The notes: generated from the sequence alone by a model not told the origin. Shown: positions 48,370 to 58,623, counted from the first letter of the stretch. The stretch: 64,000 nucleotides of DNA from Cellvibrionales bacterium UBA4435 (GCA_002390525.1 DGPR01000002.1:42966-106965), one strand, 5' to 3'. Numbers and translations: made by a program.

Positions 48370-48700
48370 GTGAAGATACTCCCTATATTATTATTTTGAA
48401 AAAAAAGAGCGCCAGACAGAACAGAGTTGAATATATATTTGTATCAAGAAAATTGAGTTACCTAGCTTTTTCATTTTTGAGCCAATTAAGTTGGATATAG
48501 TCTTTCTTATAATTTTAAATTCAAGATTACAAAAAGACTGCAATCAATTATGATTGTAGCACGAGATTTATATGCCTAGTCGATTTCCAGATTTAATTCT
48601 TAACTATAATGAAATTTAATCTTAGGTACTTTTTAATTTATGTATTATTGGGTTACCCTAGCACCTATAAATTTAAATTATACATCTCAAGGCTCAGAAT
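48370..48700. other. 331-base gap between rhlB and the flavin reductase gene
   Basis: AT-rich divergent spacer. It holds a possible -10 (TATAAT, 48605-48610) for the flavin reductase and a small inverted repeat CAATCA-ATTA-TGATTG at 48541-48556. I see no coding frame, tRNA or strong terminator in it. Confidence 0.4.
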
Positions 48701-49177
48701 ATGACAAATACAACACCAAAAGATTTACGCAATGCTTTTGGAAATTTTGCGACGGGTATCACCGTAATCACATCCATAGATACTAAAGGTAAACCTCAAG
48801 GAATAACTATCAACAGTTTTTCGACAGTCTCATTAGACCCGCCTCTTATTTCATGGTGTATTGATCGTGAGGCAACATTATTTAACCTATTTCAACAAGC
48901 AGAGCATTTTGCAGTGAATATACTCAGTATCGACCAGAAGCCAATTTCTGAGCTATTTGCAAGTTCTAGTTTAGATAAGTTCTCCAAGCAATCATGGAGC
49001 TCTGGCATTAAAAGCTTACCATTGTTAAATAACTGTGCATGCCAGCTTCTTTGCTCTACAGAACATAGATACCCTGGAGGTGACCATATGATACTAGTGG
49101 GTCGTGTAATACAAACAAAAAATAATGGTAGTTCACCGTTAATTTATCATGGTGGTAAATATAAACAGTTAAAATAG
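48701..49177 (+). CDS. Flavin reductase family protein
   Basis: A 158-residue FMN-binding split-barrel protein. The sequence LRNAFGNFATGITVITSI followed by GITINSFSTVSLDPPLISWC is the typical flavin-binding start of the HpaC/DIM6 family; HFAVNILSIDQKPISELFA and GGDHMILVGRV complete the fold. Such proteins supply reduced flavin to two-component monooxygenases or act alone; no monooxygenase is nearby. Single gene, convergent with prmC. Confidence 0.9.
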   Translation: MTNTTPKDLRNAFGNFATGITVITSIDTKGKPQGITINSFSTVSLDPPLISWCIDREATLFNLFQQAEHFAVNILSIDQKPISELFASSSLDKFSKQSWSSGIKSLPLLNNCACQLLCSTEHRYPGGDHMILVGRVIQTKNNGSSPLIYHGGKYKQLK

Positions 49178-49181
49178 GTAA

Positions 49182-50045
49182 TTAATTGCTAGTTTTTTTA
49201 CAAATGGTAACTCTATCTAGATCGGATATATCAGAAAAGGTTTTGATTTCACAGTAACTAGCATCCATCATCAATTGACGCACTTCCACACCTTGATCAT
49301 AAGCATGCTCTAAAATTAACCAACCACCAAAATTAAGAAAGTTTCGGGCATCAAAGATAATTTTACGAATGTCAGCTATACCAGAATCCTCAGAAACTAG
49401 AGCGGATAAAGGCTCAAACCTTAAATCACCTTGCTGAAGGTTTTTGTCATCAGGACTTATATATGGTGGATTACTAACTATAAGATCAAAAAAACTTTCT
49501 TTAAAACAAGAAAACCAATCACTTTTTTGAATCTTAACATTATCGAAATCAAAAAGTTTTCTATTTTGTTCAGCCAGTTTAAGGGCATTTGGCTCAGAAT
49601 CTACAGCCTTAATATCCCAAGATTTTTTTTCGCTTGCCAGAGCTAATGCAATCGCACCAGAACCAGTTCCTAAGTCCAAAACTGATATGTTATCACTTAA
49701 GGGTAAAGAGAGAGCTATTTCGACAAGTAGCTCTGTCTCTGGCCTTGGAATAATTGTCGCGGTTGAAACTTTTAGTGGCAGAGACCAAAATTCACGGACT
49801 TCTGTTATGTGTGCAATTGGCTTTCCAAGCAAACGATCGGCGAATAACTGGTTAAATTTACTTTGCTGAATATCGCTCAAACAAAAATTAGGCCATACAT
49901 ACAGGTAGGTTCTATCTACCTTCAGGACATGAGCAAGTATTATTTCTATGTCAAGTCTTGGGGTGTCGCTTAGATTATTTAACTCGTTACGACGCATCAG
50001 AATATCAGCTATCGTTACGGTATTAGAAAAGGTTGTATTTAGCAT
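49182..50045 (-). CDS. prmC: Peptide chain release factor N5-glutamine methyltransferase
   Basis: Methylates the GGQ glutamine of RF1 and RF2. The 287 residues have an N-terminal helical domain (1-75), SAM motif DLGTGSG at 124-130 and the catalytic NPPY at 192-195. It is the last gene of hemA-prfA-prmC, 14 bases after prfA, and acts on the product of that gene. Confidence 0.96.
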   Translation of the reverse strand: MLNTTFSNTVTIADILMRRNELNNLSDTPRLDIEIILAHVLKVDRTYLYVWPNFCLSDIQQSKFNQLFADRLLGKPIAHITEVREFWSLPLKVSTATIIPRPETELLVEIALSLPLSDNISVLDLGTGSGAIALALASEKKSWDIKAVDSEPNALKLAEQNRKLFDFDNVKIQKSDWFSCFKESFFDLIVSNPPYISPDDKNLQQGDLRFEPLSALVSEDSGIADIRKIIFDARNFLNFGGWLILEHAYDQGVEVRQLMMDASYCEIKTFSDISDLDRVTICKKTSN

Positions 50046-50059
50046 AAATGACTTAGCTG

Positions 50060-51145
50060 TTAATTTTTATGGTTCTCGGATAGCATATTAGCCTCGTTCT
50101 CATTTATTAGTGGCTTTATTACTCCATCAAGATTTCCTTCCATAACTTCCGATAGCTTATACAAGGTTAGATTAATTCTATGATCTGTAATACGACCTTG
50201 AGAATAATTATATGTACGAATGCGCTCAGATCGATCGCCGCTACCAACTAATGAGCGGCGCTCTTCAGCCAAATTTTCTGCGGCTTCAGTTTCTTGGGAA
50301 AGCTTTAAACGAGCTGATAAAAGCCCCATAGCTCTTGCCTTATTTTTATGCTGAGATCGGCCATCCTGGCATTCAACAACTGTCCCTGTTGGAATATGAG
50401 TTATACGAATCGCTGAGTCGGTTTTATTGACATGCTGTCCACCAGCGCCTGAAGCACGAAAAGTGTCAATGCGAAGGTCTCCTCTCTTAATATCTATATC
50501 ATCTAAAGATTCTACTTCTGGCATAACTGCTACAGTACAAGCAGATGTATGAACACGTCCCTGAGACTCTGTATCTGGAACCCGTTGCACGCGATGAGCC
50601 CCAGATTCAAATTTCAACTTAGAGTAAACTCCTTGACCTGTAATTAAAGAAATGATTTCTTTATATCCCCCGTGATCACCGTGATTCTCACTTATTATCT
50701 CTACTTTCCATTTAGAGCTTTCAGCATATTTGCAATACATGCGAAATAAATCCCCAGAAAAAATAGCTGCTTCATCACCACCTGTGCCTGCTCTAATTTC
50801 GAGAAATACGTTCTTCTCATCGTTGCTATCTTTAGGTAACAAAAGTTTTTGTATTTCTAGCAAAAGGGCCTCAAGCTCTTTTTCTCTCTCATGCGACTCT
50901 TCTTGAGCCATCTCCCTAATATCTCGATCAGGGTCACTGAGTAGCGTTTTCGCCTCAAGTACTCTTTTTTCAACTTGCATATAATTTTTATAAACTTCGA
51001 CGATATGTTCATTTTCTGAGTACTCTTTCGACAATACACGGAAATTATTTTGATCACTAATTACATTTGGCTCACCTAAAAGCACGCCCACTTCCTCGTG
51101 TCGATCGGCAATAAATTGTAATTTTTCTAAAATAGAGTCTTTCAT
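50060..51145 (-). CDS. prfA: Peptide chain release factor 1
   Basis: Terminates translation at UAA and UAG. The 361 residues carry the codon-recognition PxT motif (VPDTES) and the hydrolysis motif GGQ ([13 protein letters not shown]), counted as 191-193 and 236-238 if a TTG one codon earlier is included. I start at ATG 51145; the TTG at 51148 is also open. Its product is the substrate of PrmC, encoded next. Confidence 0.97.
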   Translation of the reverse strand: MKDSILEKLQFIADRHEEVGVLLGEPNVISDQNNFRVLSKEYSENEHIVEVYKNYMQVEKRVLEAKTLLSDPDRDIREMAQEESHEREKELEALLLEIQKLLLPKDSNDEKNVFLEIRAGTGGDEAAIFSGDLFRMYCKYAESSKWKVEIISENHGDHGGYKEIISLITGQGVYSKLKFESGAHRVQRVPDTESQGRVHTSACTVAVMPEVESLDDIDIKRGDLRIDTFRASGAGGQHVNKTDSAIRITHIPTGTVVECQDGRSQHKNKARAMGLLSARLKLSQETEAAENLAEERRSLVGSGDRSERIRTYNYSQGRITDHRINLTLYKLSEVMEGNLDGVIKPLINENEANMLSENHKN

Positions 51146-51192
51146 CAAGTTATCATATCAATTATTTAGCTGTATAGATTATCTTTAGGGTA

Positions 51193-52485
51193 CTACTTAT
51201 TGTTTTTTGAATCATTCTCAATTAGTTCCTTGAGTCCAAACAGGTCAGTTGTTAAGCGAATATCATCTTTGCGGCCTTCTTCTAAAGCTTGTTTGAGAAC
51301 TTTTGATGGGGTATGCATAAATTTGTTAGTTAGATTTCTTGCCAAACTTCTTAAAACCCCCTCTGGATTTTCGCCTGCATTTAGTGAAACTAAAGCTTTT
51401 TGAAGTTCGATGTCACGAGTCGTTTCTATATTTTTTCGAAAATTTCGAATCACAGAAGCTGAATCTAGGCCTTGCATATGGCTTTTCCATTCAATCACCC
51501 CATCTTCTATAATTTTTTCAGCTTTACCTGCAGCATCTTCACGTGAACGCATATTCTCAAGAATAACCTCCTGAAGATCGTCCACAGTAAAAAGATAAAT
51601 ATCATCGAGTTCCGCTACTTCAGGTTCGATATCCCTTGGAACAGCCAAATCTAACATGAACATAGGCTTATGTTTACGTCTTTTGATAGCAGATTCTACT
51701 GCACCTTTACCGAGTATTGGCAACTGGCTACCTGTAGATGATATTAAAATGTCTGCTTTTTCAAGAAATTCAGGTATATCTGAAAGTAGTATTGCGTGGG
51801 CATTAAATTCTTGGGCTAATTCTTCGGCTCTAAGTAGAGTTCTATTGGAAACGGTAATACTTCCCACTTGTTTTTCTAGTAAGTGCCTTGCTACTAATTC
51901 AATAGTTTCTCCTGCCCCAATTAACAAAACATGAACATCTTGAAAATTTGAAAAGATTTGTTGCGAAAGCTTTACGCCAGCATATGCAACTGATACTGGA
52001 TTTTTCCCAATAGCTGTTTTAGTTCGTACCCGCTTTGCGATTGAGAACGCCTGTTGAAAAAGCTGGTTAAGTTTTACAGAAACAGTGCCGGCCTCTTGTG
52101 CAACAGCATAAGAGGACTTTAACTGGCCAAGTATTTGTGGTTCACCCAAAATCATTGAGTCCAAACCACTTGCGACCCTCATTAAATGTCTTACAGCATC
52201 CTCATTTTCGTATGTATAATAACAACCGTCTAGGCTGGTCGACATCAATTGATGATAACCAGTTAGCCAATCAAGAATTTTATTCTTGCTGTTAGTAAAA
52301 TCATCAGAGGTTACAATGTATATCTCTATTCTATTGCATGTTGAAAGTATTGCAGCTTCACTAATATCAAGAGTTTTTATCAAATTTTGTAAAGCTTTAG
52401 TCATATTTTTTGGAGCAAAGATCACCTTCTCTCTTATATCAAGAGATGCAGAACGATGATTAACCCCAAGCGAATAAATAGTCAT
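51193..52485 (-). CDS. hemA: Glutamyl-tRNA reductase
   Basis: First step of C5 tetrapyrrole synthesis, from Glu-tRNA to glutamate-1-semialdehyde. The 430 residues show the thioester cysteine C50 (LSTCNRIEIY), GVNHRSASLDIREK, the FQQAFSIAKRVRTKTAIG segment, NADPH motif LLIGAGETIELVARHL and a C-terminal dimerisation helix. First in hemA-prfA-prmC. Together with hemCD elsewhere in the window it supplies heme. Confidence 0.97.
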   Translation of the reverse strand: MTIYSLGVNHRSASLDIREKVIFAPKNMTKALQNLIKTLDISEAAILSTCNRIEIYIVTSDDFTNSKNKILDWLTGYHQLMSTSLDGCYYTYENEDAVRHLMRVASGLDSMILGEPQILGQLKSSYAVAQEAGTVSVKLNQLFQQAFSIAKRVRTKTAIGKNPVSVAYAGVKLSQQIFSNFQDVHVLLIGAGETIELVARHLLEKQVGSITVSNRTLLRAEELAQEFNAHAILLSDIPEFLEKADILISSTGSQLPILGKGAVESAIKRRKHKPMFMLDLAVPRDIEPEVAELDDIYLFTVDDLQEVILENMRSREDAAGKAEKIIEDGVIEWKSHMQGLDSASVIRNFRKNIETTRDIELQKALVSLNAGENPEGVLRSLARNLTNKFMHTPSKVLKQALEEGRKDDIRLTTDLFGLKELIENDSKNNK

Positions 52486-52656
52486 AATTCAATACTTATG
52501 AAACTAGGCTGCAATTGTCCAGCTCTATGACCCTAAAGACAAGTAGTATTCAATCAATATTTAACTAGCGTATTAGCTTTTTTTATTGTTAGAGTATCTA
52601 TTTATTAATCAAAAGCGTAGCGTTTTTGGTTAAAAATAGAAGATTATAAGCAACTT

Positions 52657-53325
52657 ATGCATAATTGTGTTTCTTCGATTCTTACATTACTTGCGCTCAG
52701 CCAAATAATTGTTGGCTGTAGCAACAATTCTATAGATGAAAATTTACAGCTTGTTAATGCGAACAAAATCGATCGTAACAAACACTCGAAAGATGCAGAA
52801 AAAATCGAAATAAAAAAAAATAACACTAAGTTATTTCAACGAAAAAATTTTAGTGTGCGGGCATTTCCTGAAGATAGTCTGTTTCACTTAATATCCGCAG
52901 AGTTTGGTGGCATGCGAGGAAAAGCGAGTATTTCGCAAGAGAACTATAGCCAACAAGCAAAGAAAACACTTGATCCAAGAGTAATCGAGAGGGCAGCCAA
53001 AATATCTTTCTACTATGATAATTCTATCTTATTTCTTGAAATGACCACATTATGGATCGAAGTAGAGCCTCACTGGGTGCCTGCAAAAATCTTGCATGCT
53101 ATTGCTCTGATAAAAAACCACCGGTATGAAGAAGCAGTGCCTTTAATTATTCTTGCAATAGAAAATGATGACGCCAGACCATTTGTTGCTCTGTATGAAG
53201 CACTGGCAAGTAAAGAAAGAATGGATGAGTTATTAAATTTTATTCAAAAGATACAGGCTAAAAAAATTGATACTTCGAATAACTCCATCATCATGAAAAC
53301 TATGGAGCAATTTAAGGTTGAATAA
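52657..53325 (+). CDS. TPR-type lipoprotein upstream of lolB (short form)
   Basis: A 222-residue predicted lipoprotein: signal 1-20 and lipobox IVGC with C21. The middle has helical, TPR-like repeats (RVIERAAKISFYYDN, WVPAKILHAIALIKNHRYEEA). At this locus Pseudomonas has a much longer TPR protein (PA4667 type); here only its N-terminal part seems to remain, with an intact stop. Function unknown; coupling to lolB (8-base overlap) suggests an outer-membrane role. Confidence 0.75.
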   Translation: MHNCVSSILTLLALSQIIVGCSNNSIDENLQLVNANKIDRNKHSKDAEKIEIKKNNTKLFQRKNFSVRAFPEDSLFHLISAEFGGMRGKASISQENYSQQAKKTLDPRVIERAAKISFYYDNSILFLEMTTLWIEVEPHWVPAKILHAIALIKNHRYEEAVPLIILAIENDDARPFVALYEALASKERMDELLNFIQKIQAKKIDTSNNSIIMKTMEQFKVE

Positions 53326-53920
53326 GCTTATTCGGTACACAATGTTCTTTTTGATTGTAATATTAGCTGCATCATGTGCTGTTAATAAAAATAACACACC
53401 TGAAAATCAAATCTACAAGGAGGATCATTTCAATCAACTAGGGTCTTTAGACCGCTGGGTTGTTGAAGGTAAAATTGGCTATAGGGATTCAGAAGGAGGA
53501 GGAAGCGCTTGGGTATCATGGAGCCAGAGTAAAGAAAAATTCGAAATTGAATTAAGTGGTCCGTTTGGTATTAATACAAAAAGAATTAAGGGTAGTTTCA
53601 ATCATGCTGGACTACAACCGGAGGATTATCATATCTCTGTTTCTCAGAATTCTGATATTTATCAGAGAAAATTTATTATATTAGGAACACAAATAGAACA
53701 TCTGCAATTTTGGATAAAAGGGGTGGGCTCCCCCAGCTTGACCACTATCGAATCAAGATATAATGATGACGGAACACTGGCTTCACTGAAACAATCAGGA
53801 TGGAGATTAGATTTTTCTGACTATAAAAGTATAGGTAAATTTAGGCTACCAAATAAGATAAAAGGCAAAAAAGGTGTTTATAAATTTAACCTAAGCATCA
53901 AAAAATGGTTAATTAAATAA
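53318..53920 (+). CDS. lolB: Outer-membrane lipoprotein insertion protein LolB
   Basis: Accepts lipoproteins from LolA and inserts them in the outer membrane. The 200 residues include a signal peptide with lipobox AASC (C20), then NQLGSLDRWVVEGKIGYRD and WVSWSQSKEKFEIELSGPFG, ending in a typical LolB strand pattern. Start is TTG at 53318 overlapping the previous gene; an ATG at 53342 would also leave a signal peptide. Confidence 0.92.
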   Translation: MNKLIRYTMFFLIVILAASCAVNKNNTPENQIYKEDHFNQLGSLDRWVVEGKIGYRDSEGGGSAWVSWSQSKEKFEIELSGPFGINTKRIKGSFNHAGLQPEDYHISVSQNSDIYQRKFIILGTQIEHLQFWIKGVGSPSLTTIESRYNDDGTLASLKQSGWRLDFSDYKSIGKFRLPNKIKGKKGVYKFNLSIKKWLIK

Positions 53921-53928
53921 GAGTTAAA

Positions 53929-54798
53929 ATGAAACTAACACTACCTGCTCCGGCAAAATTAAATTTATTTCTTCATATCACTGGAAGAAAAGAAAACGGT
54001 TACCATAATTTGCAAACATTATTTCAAATGCTTGACTATGGTGATCACCTTGAAATTGAATCTAATAATACTGGAAAAATCGAGTTATCATCTAATGAAA
54101 AAAGTATTCCAAACAAAGAGAACCTAATCCTACGAGCAGCAAAAGCTTTACAGAATTATTCGACATGTGACTGTGGAGCAAAAATAATCTTGAAAAAAAA
54201 ACTACCGATAGGCGCTGGTTTAGGTGGTGGGAGTAGCGATGCTGCCACAGCGATCCTTGGTCTAAATGCTGTTTGGAATCTAACTTTAACTAATACAGAA
54301 CTTCTAGGTATAGGCTCTAAAATTGGAGCGGATGTTCCAGTTTTTATTTCTGGGAGAACTTCATGGGCAGAGGGTGTCGGAGAAAAGTTAACCCCTATAG
54401 ATACACCTAACAAATGGTTCTTAATAGTAACGCCAAATATATTTGTAAGTACATCTAAAATATTTAGCCATCCTAGTTTGACAAGAAACACTCATCCGAT
54501 CAAAATACGCGCCACTGAAGAAAATGTCTGGAAAAATGACTGCCAGCTAGTTGTCGAAGATCTTTATCCCGAAGTAAAAAAAGTTCGCCAATGGCTGGCT
54601 AACTATGCTCCGGCTAGAATGACAGGAACAGGTGGAAGTGTTTTCTCAAGTTTTTCTGTAGAAGATGAGGCAAAGGCTATACTCAAAAACATTCCAAAGC
54701 CATGGCATGGTTTTGTTGCTAAAGGAGTTAATAAGTCTCCCGCACTAGAAATATTGTCTTCTGGACAAAAAGCTATTGGGGTGTGGCCAAGCGGTTAA
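53929..54798 (+). CDS. ispE: 4-diphosphocytidyl-2-C-methyl-D-erythritol kinase
   Basis: GHMP kinase of the MEP isoprenoid pathway. The 289 residues carry LPAPAKLNLFLHITGRKENGYH, the ATP loop PIGAGLGGGSSDAA at 93-106, and the C-terminal MTGTGGSVFSSF motif. After the usual end (VNKSPALEIL) it continues about 13 residues, and its last 22 bases, including the TAA at 54796, lie inside tRNA-Gln. The frame has no earlier stop, so the overlap looks real. Confidence 0.95.
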   Translation: MKLTLPAPAKLNLFLHITGRKENGYHNLQTLFQMLDYGDHLEIESNNTGKIELSSNEKSIPNKENLILRAAKALQNYSTCDCGAKIILKKKLPIGAGLGGGSSDAATAILGLNAVWNLTLTNTELLGIGSKIGADVPVFISGRTSWAEGVGEKLTPIDTPNKWFLIVTPNIFVSTSKIFSHPSLTRNTHPIKIRATEENVWKNDCQLVVEDLYPEVKKVRQWLANYAPARMTGTGGSVFSSFSVEDEAKAILKNIPKPWHGFVAKGVNKSPALEILSSGQKAIGVWPSG

Positions 54799-54852
54799 GG
54801 CAGCGGCTTTTGATGCCGCCACTCGGTGGTTCGAATCCACCCACCCCAGCCA
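54777..54852 (+). tRNA. tRNA-Gln (TTG)
   Basis: Full cloverleaf: acceptor TGGGGTG/CACCCCA, D arm, anticodon stem GCGGC/GCCGC with loop TTTTGAT (anticodon TTG), T arm GGTGG/CCACC with TTCGAAT, discriminator G and encoded CCA. Its 5' 22 bases overlap the ispE 3' end. The same position (ispE to prs) carries tRNA-Gln in Pseudomonas. Confidence 0.97.
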
Positions 54853-54909
54853 TATTTTTACATAACTGTAGTATAGTGTTACAACAAAAATAACTATTAG
54901 GAAAACTTT

Positions 54910-55857
54910 GTGGCGAATTTAATGGTTTTTTCTGGGAATGCAAATCCAGAGCTAGCAAAAGAAATAAGTCAATTTCTAGGGATGAACTTAAGTAACTCTG
55001 TTGTTTCTCAGTTTTCTGATGGTGAAATCAATATAGAAATTTGCGAGAATGTTCGCGGTCAGGATGTTTTTATTGTTCAACCAACATGCCCGCCAACCCA
55101 TAAAAATTTAATGGAACTTATTCTCATGGTCGATGCACTTCGTCGGTCATCTGCTGCTCGCATCACTGCTGTAATACCTTACTTTGGATATGCACGACAA
55201 GACAGGCGAGTACGCACTATCCGGGTGCCAATAAGTGCAAAAGTTGTCGCGGACATGATTTCTAATGCAGGAGTTGACCGCGTAATGACAGTAGACTTGC
55301 ATGCAGAGCAAATACAAGGGTTTTTTGATTGTGCCGTAGAAAATGTTTATGGTCTTCCTTTAATGACTGATGATGTGCAACGTCAAAATTATCAAAAGCC
55401 AACAGTTGTTTCACCTGATATTGGCGGTGTAGTTCGGGCAAGAGCTATGGCGAAGATACTCAATACTGAACTAGCCATAATCGACAAGCGCCGGCCAGAA
55501 GCAAATCAGATTGAGGTTATGAATATTATAGGTGAAGTTGAGGGCCGCACCTGTATATTAATTGACGATATTGTAGATACTGCTGGAACTCTATGCAAAG
55601 CTGCTGATGCACTAAAAGCACGAGGGGCAATACAAGTAGTTGCATATTGTACTCACCCTGTTTTATCTGGGAAGGCAATTAAAAACATTGAGGCCTCAGA
55701 GCTTGATACATTGGTCGTAACAAATAGTATCCCAACAAGCACTGCTGCCCGCAAAAGTGGGCGTATAAGAGTGCTAACTATAGGTAAAATGCTTGCAGAA
55801 GCGATGCGTCGTGTGAGCAATGAAGAATCCATAAGTGCTATGTTTGATGAGGAGTAA
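54910..55857 (+). CDS. prs: Ribose-phosphate pyrophosphokinase
   Basis: Makes PRPP for nucleotides, histidine, tryptophan and NAD. The 315 residues match class I Prs throughout: [55 protein letters not shown], and the PRPP loop [13 protein letters not shown]. Starts with GTG at 54910; AGGA lies about eight bases upstream. Length matches E. coli (315). Confidence 0.98.
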   Translation: MANLMVFSGNANPELAKEISQFLGMNLSNSVVSQFSDGEINIEICENVRGQDVFIVQPTCPPTHKNLMELILMVDALRRSSAARITAVIPYFGYARQDRRVRTIRVPISAKVVADMISNAGVDRVMTVDLHAEQIQGFFDCAVENVYGLPLMTDDVQRQNYQKPTVVSPDIGGVVRARAMAKILNTELAIIDKRRPEANQIEVMNIIGEVEGRTCILIDDIVDTAGTLCKAADALKARGAIQVVAYCTHPVLSGKAIKNIEASELDTLVVTNSIPTSTAARKSGRIRVLTIGKMLAEAMRRVSNEESISAMFDEE

Positions 55858-55954
55858 ATCCTCGCACATAATGGTTAAATAATCGCCCAATAAAGGGATA
55901 AAATAAATATCTTTTCAATTCTGGTCGCGGATTGTAATACTAGGAGACAAAATA

Positions 55955-56635
55955 ATGTCAAATGATTTTAAATTAAACGTAACAGTGCGAGATGACATGG
56001 GGAAAGGTGCGAGCCGCCGTCTACGTCGTTTAGCTAACGAAGTCCCAGCTATAGTTTATGGCGGGGAAAATCCACCACAGAAAATATCTTTATTGCACAA
56101 AGATCTAGACCATGCGCTTCAAAATGAAGCATTTTATTCGCATATTATTACCCTAAGTATTGAAGGAAATAATGAAGAGGTGATTTTAAAAGATCTTCAA
56201 CGTCATCCAGCTAAGCCAATTATTTTGCATGCTGATTTTTTACGTATGAATAAAACACAGAAATTCACTACAAAAGTTCCTATTCACTTTATGAATGAAG
56301 ATATCTGTAATGGTGTCAAAGTAGGTGGAGGTAATATTACACGCAGCATGACTGAGCTAGATATATTATGTCTACCAGCAGATTTGCCTGAATATATTGA
56401 GGTGGATGTCGCAGAGGTAGAAATTGGACAGATACTTCATATTTCTGACATCAAGCTTCCAAGTGGAGTTGAGAGTGTTGCTTTAAATTATGGCGAAGAT
56501 CGCGATTCACCAATTTTCACCGTCAACAAACCTAAAGAAGAAGAGATAGAAGAGGTAATAGTTGATGAAAATGGAGAAGAGAAGACTGAAGATGAAAACA
56601 ATGCGGAAAATGGAAGTGATGAGAAAGGTGAATAA
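55955..56635 (+). CDS. rplY: 50S ribosomal protein L25, long Ctc form
   Basis: 5S-rRNA-binding ribosomal protein. The 226 residues include the L25 domain (1-95; GKGASRRLRRLANEVPAIVYGG) and the TL5-type C-terminal domain (about 100-190), then a strongly acidic tail (EEEIEEVIVDENGEEKTEDE and on). The form with the extra domain is common in bacteria related to Pseudomonas. TAGGAG precedes the ATG. Confidence 0.96.
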   Translation: MSNDFKLNVTVRDDMGKGASRRLRRLANEVPAIVYGGENPPQKISLLHKDLDHALQNEAFYSHIITLSIEGNNEEVILKDLQRHPAKPIILHADFLRMNKTQKFTTKVPIHFMNEDICNGVKVGGGNITRSMTELDILCLPADLPEYIEVDVAEVEIGQILHISDIKLPSGVESVALNYGEDRDSPIFTVNKPKEEEIEEVIVDENGEEKTEDENNAENGSDEKGE

Positions 56636-56675
56636 AAATTTTCTGATTGTTAATTTAAGTGGAGAGGTTTAGATA

Positions 56676-57257
56676 TTGGATAAAATTGTTCAGTTAATTG
56701 TTGGTTTGGGAAACCCGGGCCAACAATATGAGCAAACCCGTCATAATGCAGGGGCCTCTCTTATTTCTATTCTAAGTCAACAATATGTCTCTGACCTTAA
56801 ACTTGAAGAAAGATTTTTTGGATTTATTGCTAGAGTAAAGATAGATATTCAAGATGTACGTTTATTAATACCAAATACTTATATGAATTTAAGTGGTAAA
56901 TCTATAGCTGCCTTTGCTAAATTTTATCAAATTAGTCCAGAAAATATCCTTGTTGTTCATGACGATATAGACCTTGCTCCCGGAATATCAAAATATAAGA
57001 TAGGTGGTGGTCATGGAGGTCATAATGGCCTTAAGGACACTATAAGGGCGTTAGGTAATAATAGTAATTTTGCACGCCTTAGAATAGGTGTAGGGCATCC
57101 TGGCGAATCTGACGAAGTTGTTAATTTCGTTCTTAAAAAAGCTTCGCAAAATGAACAGAGATTGATTAACGAAAGTATTATTAATTGCATCAGCACTATT
57201 CCACTTGCTGTTACGGGAAAATGGAATGAGGCAATGAAGGATCTACATACAGTATAA
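56676..57257 (+). CDS. pth: Peptidyl-tRNA hydrolase
   Basis: Recycles tRNA from dropped peptidyl-tRNA. The 193 residues have LIVGLGNPGQQYEQTRHNAG with N13 and catalytic H23, TYMNLSGKSI with N71 and VVHDDIDLAPG with D96. It starts with TTG at 56676 after GGAGAGG, nine bases away; no ATG fits before the conserved GLGNPG. Confidence 0.96.
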   Translation: MDKIVQLIVGLGNPGQQYEQTRHNAGASLISILSQQYVSDLKLEERFFGFIARVKIDIQDVRLLIPNTYMNLSGKSIAAFAKFYQISPENILVVHDDIDLAPGISKYKIGGGHGGHNGLKDTIRALGNNSNFARLRIGVGHPGESDEVVNFVLKKASQNEQRLINESIINCISTIPLAVTGKWNEAMKDLHTV

Positions 57258-57301
57258 TTAATTTATAAACAAATTTTTTTAATATATTGAGAACTATTTT
57301 A

Positions 57302-58399
57302 ATGGGTTTTAATTGTGGTATTGTAGGTCTACCTAATGTTGGAAAATCTACACTTTTCAATGCATTAACTAAGGCTGGCATTAGTGCAGAAAATTTTCCA
57401 TTTTGCACCATTGAGCCCAATACTGGTATTGTGCCAATTCCCGATATCCGTCAAGAAAAGCTAGCTAATATAGTTAATCCTGAAAAAATTCTTCCGGCTA
57501 CTATGGAGTTTGTAGATATTGCTGGTCTCGTTGCTGGGGCCTCAAAAGGTGAAGGTTTAGGAAATAAATTCCTTGCTAACATTCGGGAAACAGATGCTAT
57601 TGCTCATGTAGTTAGATGTTTTGACGATGAAAATGTAGCTCATGTTGAAGGAAAAATAGATCCAATTGCAGATATTGAGGTTATTAATACTGAGCTAGCC
57701 CTCGCCGATCTAGATATAGTAGAAAAGTCTATAGAAAGAACGACTCGCGCTTCAAAAGGCGGACAAGATAAAGAAGCAGCAGACCTAAAATTATTGCTCG
57801 AAAAAATTCATCCTCACCTTGACCAGGCTAAACCACTTCGCACGTTAAATCTTAGTATAACTGAAAAGAAAATGATCAAGTCAATGTGCCTGTTAACCCT
57901 AAAACCGACGATGTATATTGCCAACGTAGATGAAAATGGATTTGAAAATAACACCCATCTAAAGGCTATCGAGAAAATTGCCCTATTAGAGAATGCGCCT
58001 ATAGTAACAATATGCAATAAGCTAGAATCTGAAATTGCTGAACTGACTGACGATGATGAGAAATTAGAGTTTTTACATGAGATGGGTATGGATGAACCTG
58101 GCTTAAATCGATTAATAATCGCAGGCTATCAACTTCTTAAGCTTCATACCTTTTTTACAGCTGGACCAAAAGAAGTTAGAGCATGGACTATTCCAATAGG
58201 TGCAACAGCACCTCAGTCTGCCGGAAAGATTCATACAGATTTTGAAAAAGGGTTCATACGCGCAGAAATAGTTTCATACGATGATTTTATTGCTTGTAAC
58301 GGTGAACAAGGAGCCAAGGAAGCAGGAAAGTGGAGACTTGAAGGAAAGGAATATGTCGTAGAAGATGGAGACGTTGTACACTTTAGATTTAAAGTTTAA
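57302..58399 (+). CDS. ychF: Redox-regulated ATPase YchF (OLA1 family GTPase-like)
   Basis: A P-loop protein of the Obg superfamily that prefers ATP and binds ribosomes. The 365 residues include GLPNVGKST at 9-17, [29 protein letters not shown], and the TGS domain with [20 protein letters not shown]. Started at ATG 57302; a TTG at 57287 adds five non-conserved residues. Follows pth as in most gammaproteobacteria. Confidence 0.97.
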   Translation: MGFNCGIVGLPNVGKSTLFNALTKAGISAENFPFCTIEPNTGIVPIPDIRQEKLANIVNPEKILPATMEFVDIAGLVAGASKGEGLGNKFLANIRETDAIAHVVRCFDDENVAHVEGKIDPIADIEVINTELALADLDIVEKSIERTTRASKGGQDKEAADLKLLLEKIHPHLDQAKPLRTLNLSITEKKMIKSMCLLTLKPTMYIANVDENGFENNTHLKAIEKIALLENAPIVTICNKLESEIAELTDDDEKLEFLHEMGMDEPGLNRLIIAGYQLLKLHTFFTAGPKEVRAWTIPIGATAPQSAGKIHTDFEKGFIRAEIVSYDDFIACNGEQGAKEAGKWRLEGKEYVVEDGDVVHFRFKV

Positions 58400-58419
58400 T
58401 GTAACTCCATCAAAAAATC

Positions 58420-58448
58420 TTGACAAGGCTTGGTGAAATCGACAAAAT
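58420..58448 (+). promoter_or_regulatory. Promoter of tRNA-Met with GC-rich discriminator
   Basis: A perfect TTGACA (58420-58425), a 17-base spacer and CAAAAT (58443-58448), followed by a C/G-rich stretch. GC-rich discriminators are typical of stable-RNA promoters under ppGpp/DksA control. Confidence 0.6.
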
Positions 58449-58496
58449 CCGCGACCTCTTCCCTAAGTAGAATTTAAAAAATTCATTTACTTAAAT

Positions 58497-58573
58497 GGCT
58501 ACGTAGCTCAGCTGGTTAGAGCACAGCATTCATAATGCTGGGGTCGGTGGTTCAAGTCCACCCGTAGCCACCA
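58497..58573 (+). tRNA. tRNA-Met (CAT, elongator)
   Basis: Cloverleaf: acceptor GGCTACG/CGTAGCC, D arm GCTC/GAGC, anticodon stem CAGCA/TGCTG with loop TTCATAA (anticodon CAT), T arm GGTGG/CCACC, encoded CCA. The 5' body GGCTACGTAGCTCAG is that of elongator tRNA-Met, not initiator or lysidine tRNA-Ile. Confidence 0.95.
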
Positions 58574-58623
58574 TTTAACTATTACTTTTATTGTAGATTT
58601 CTATTGCGTTCTACTTTTTGTCA

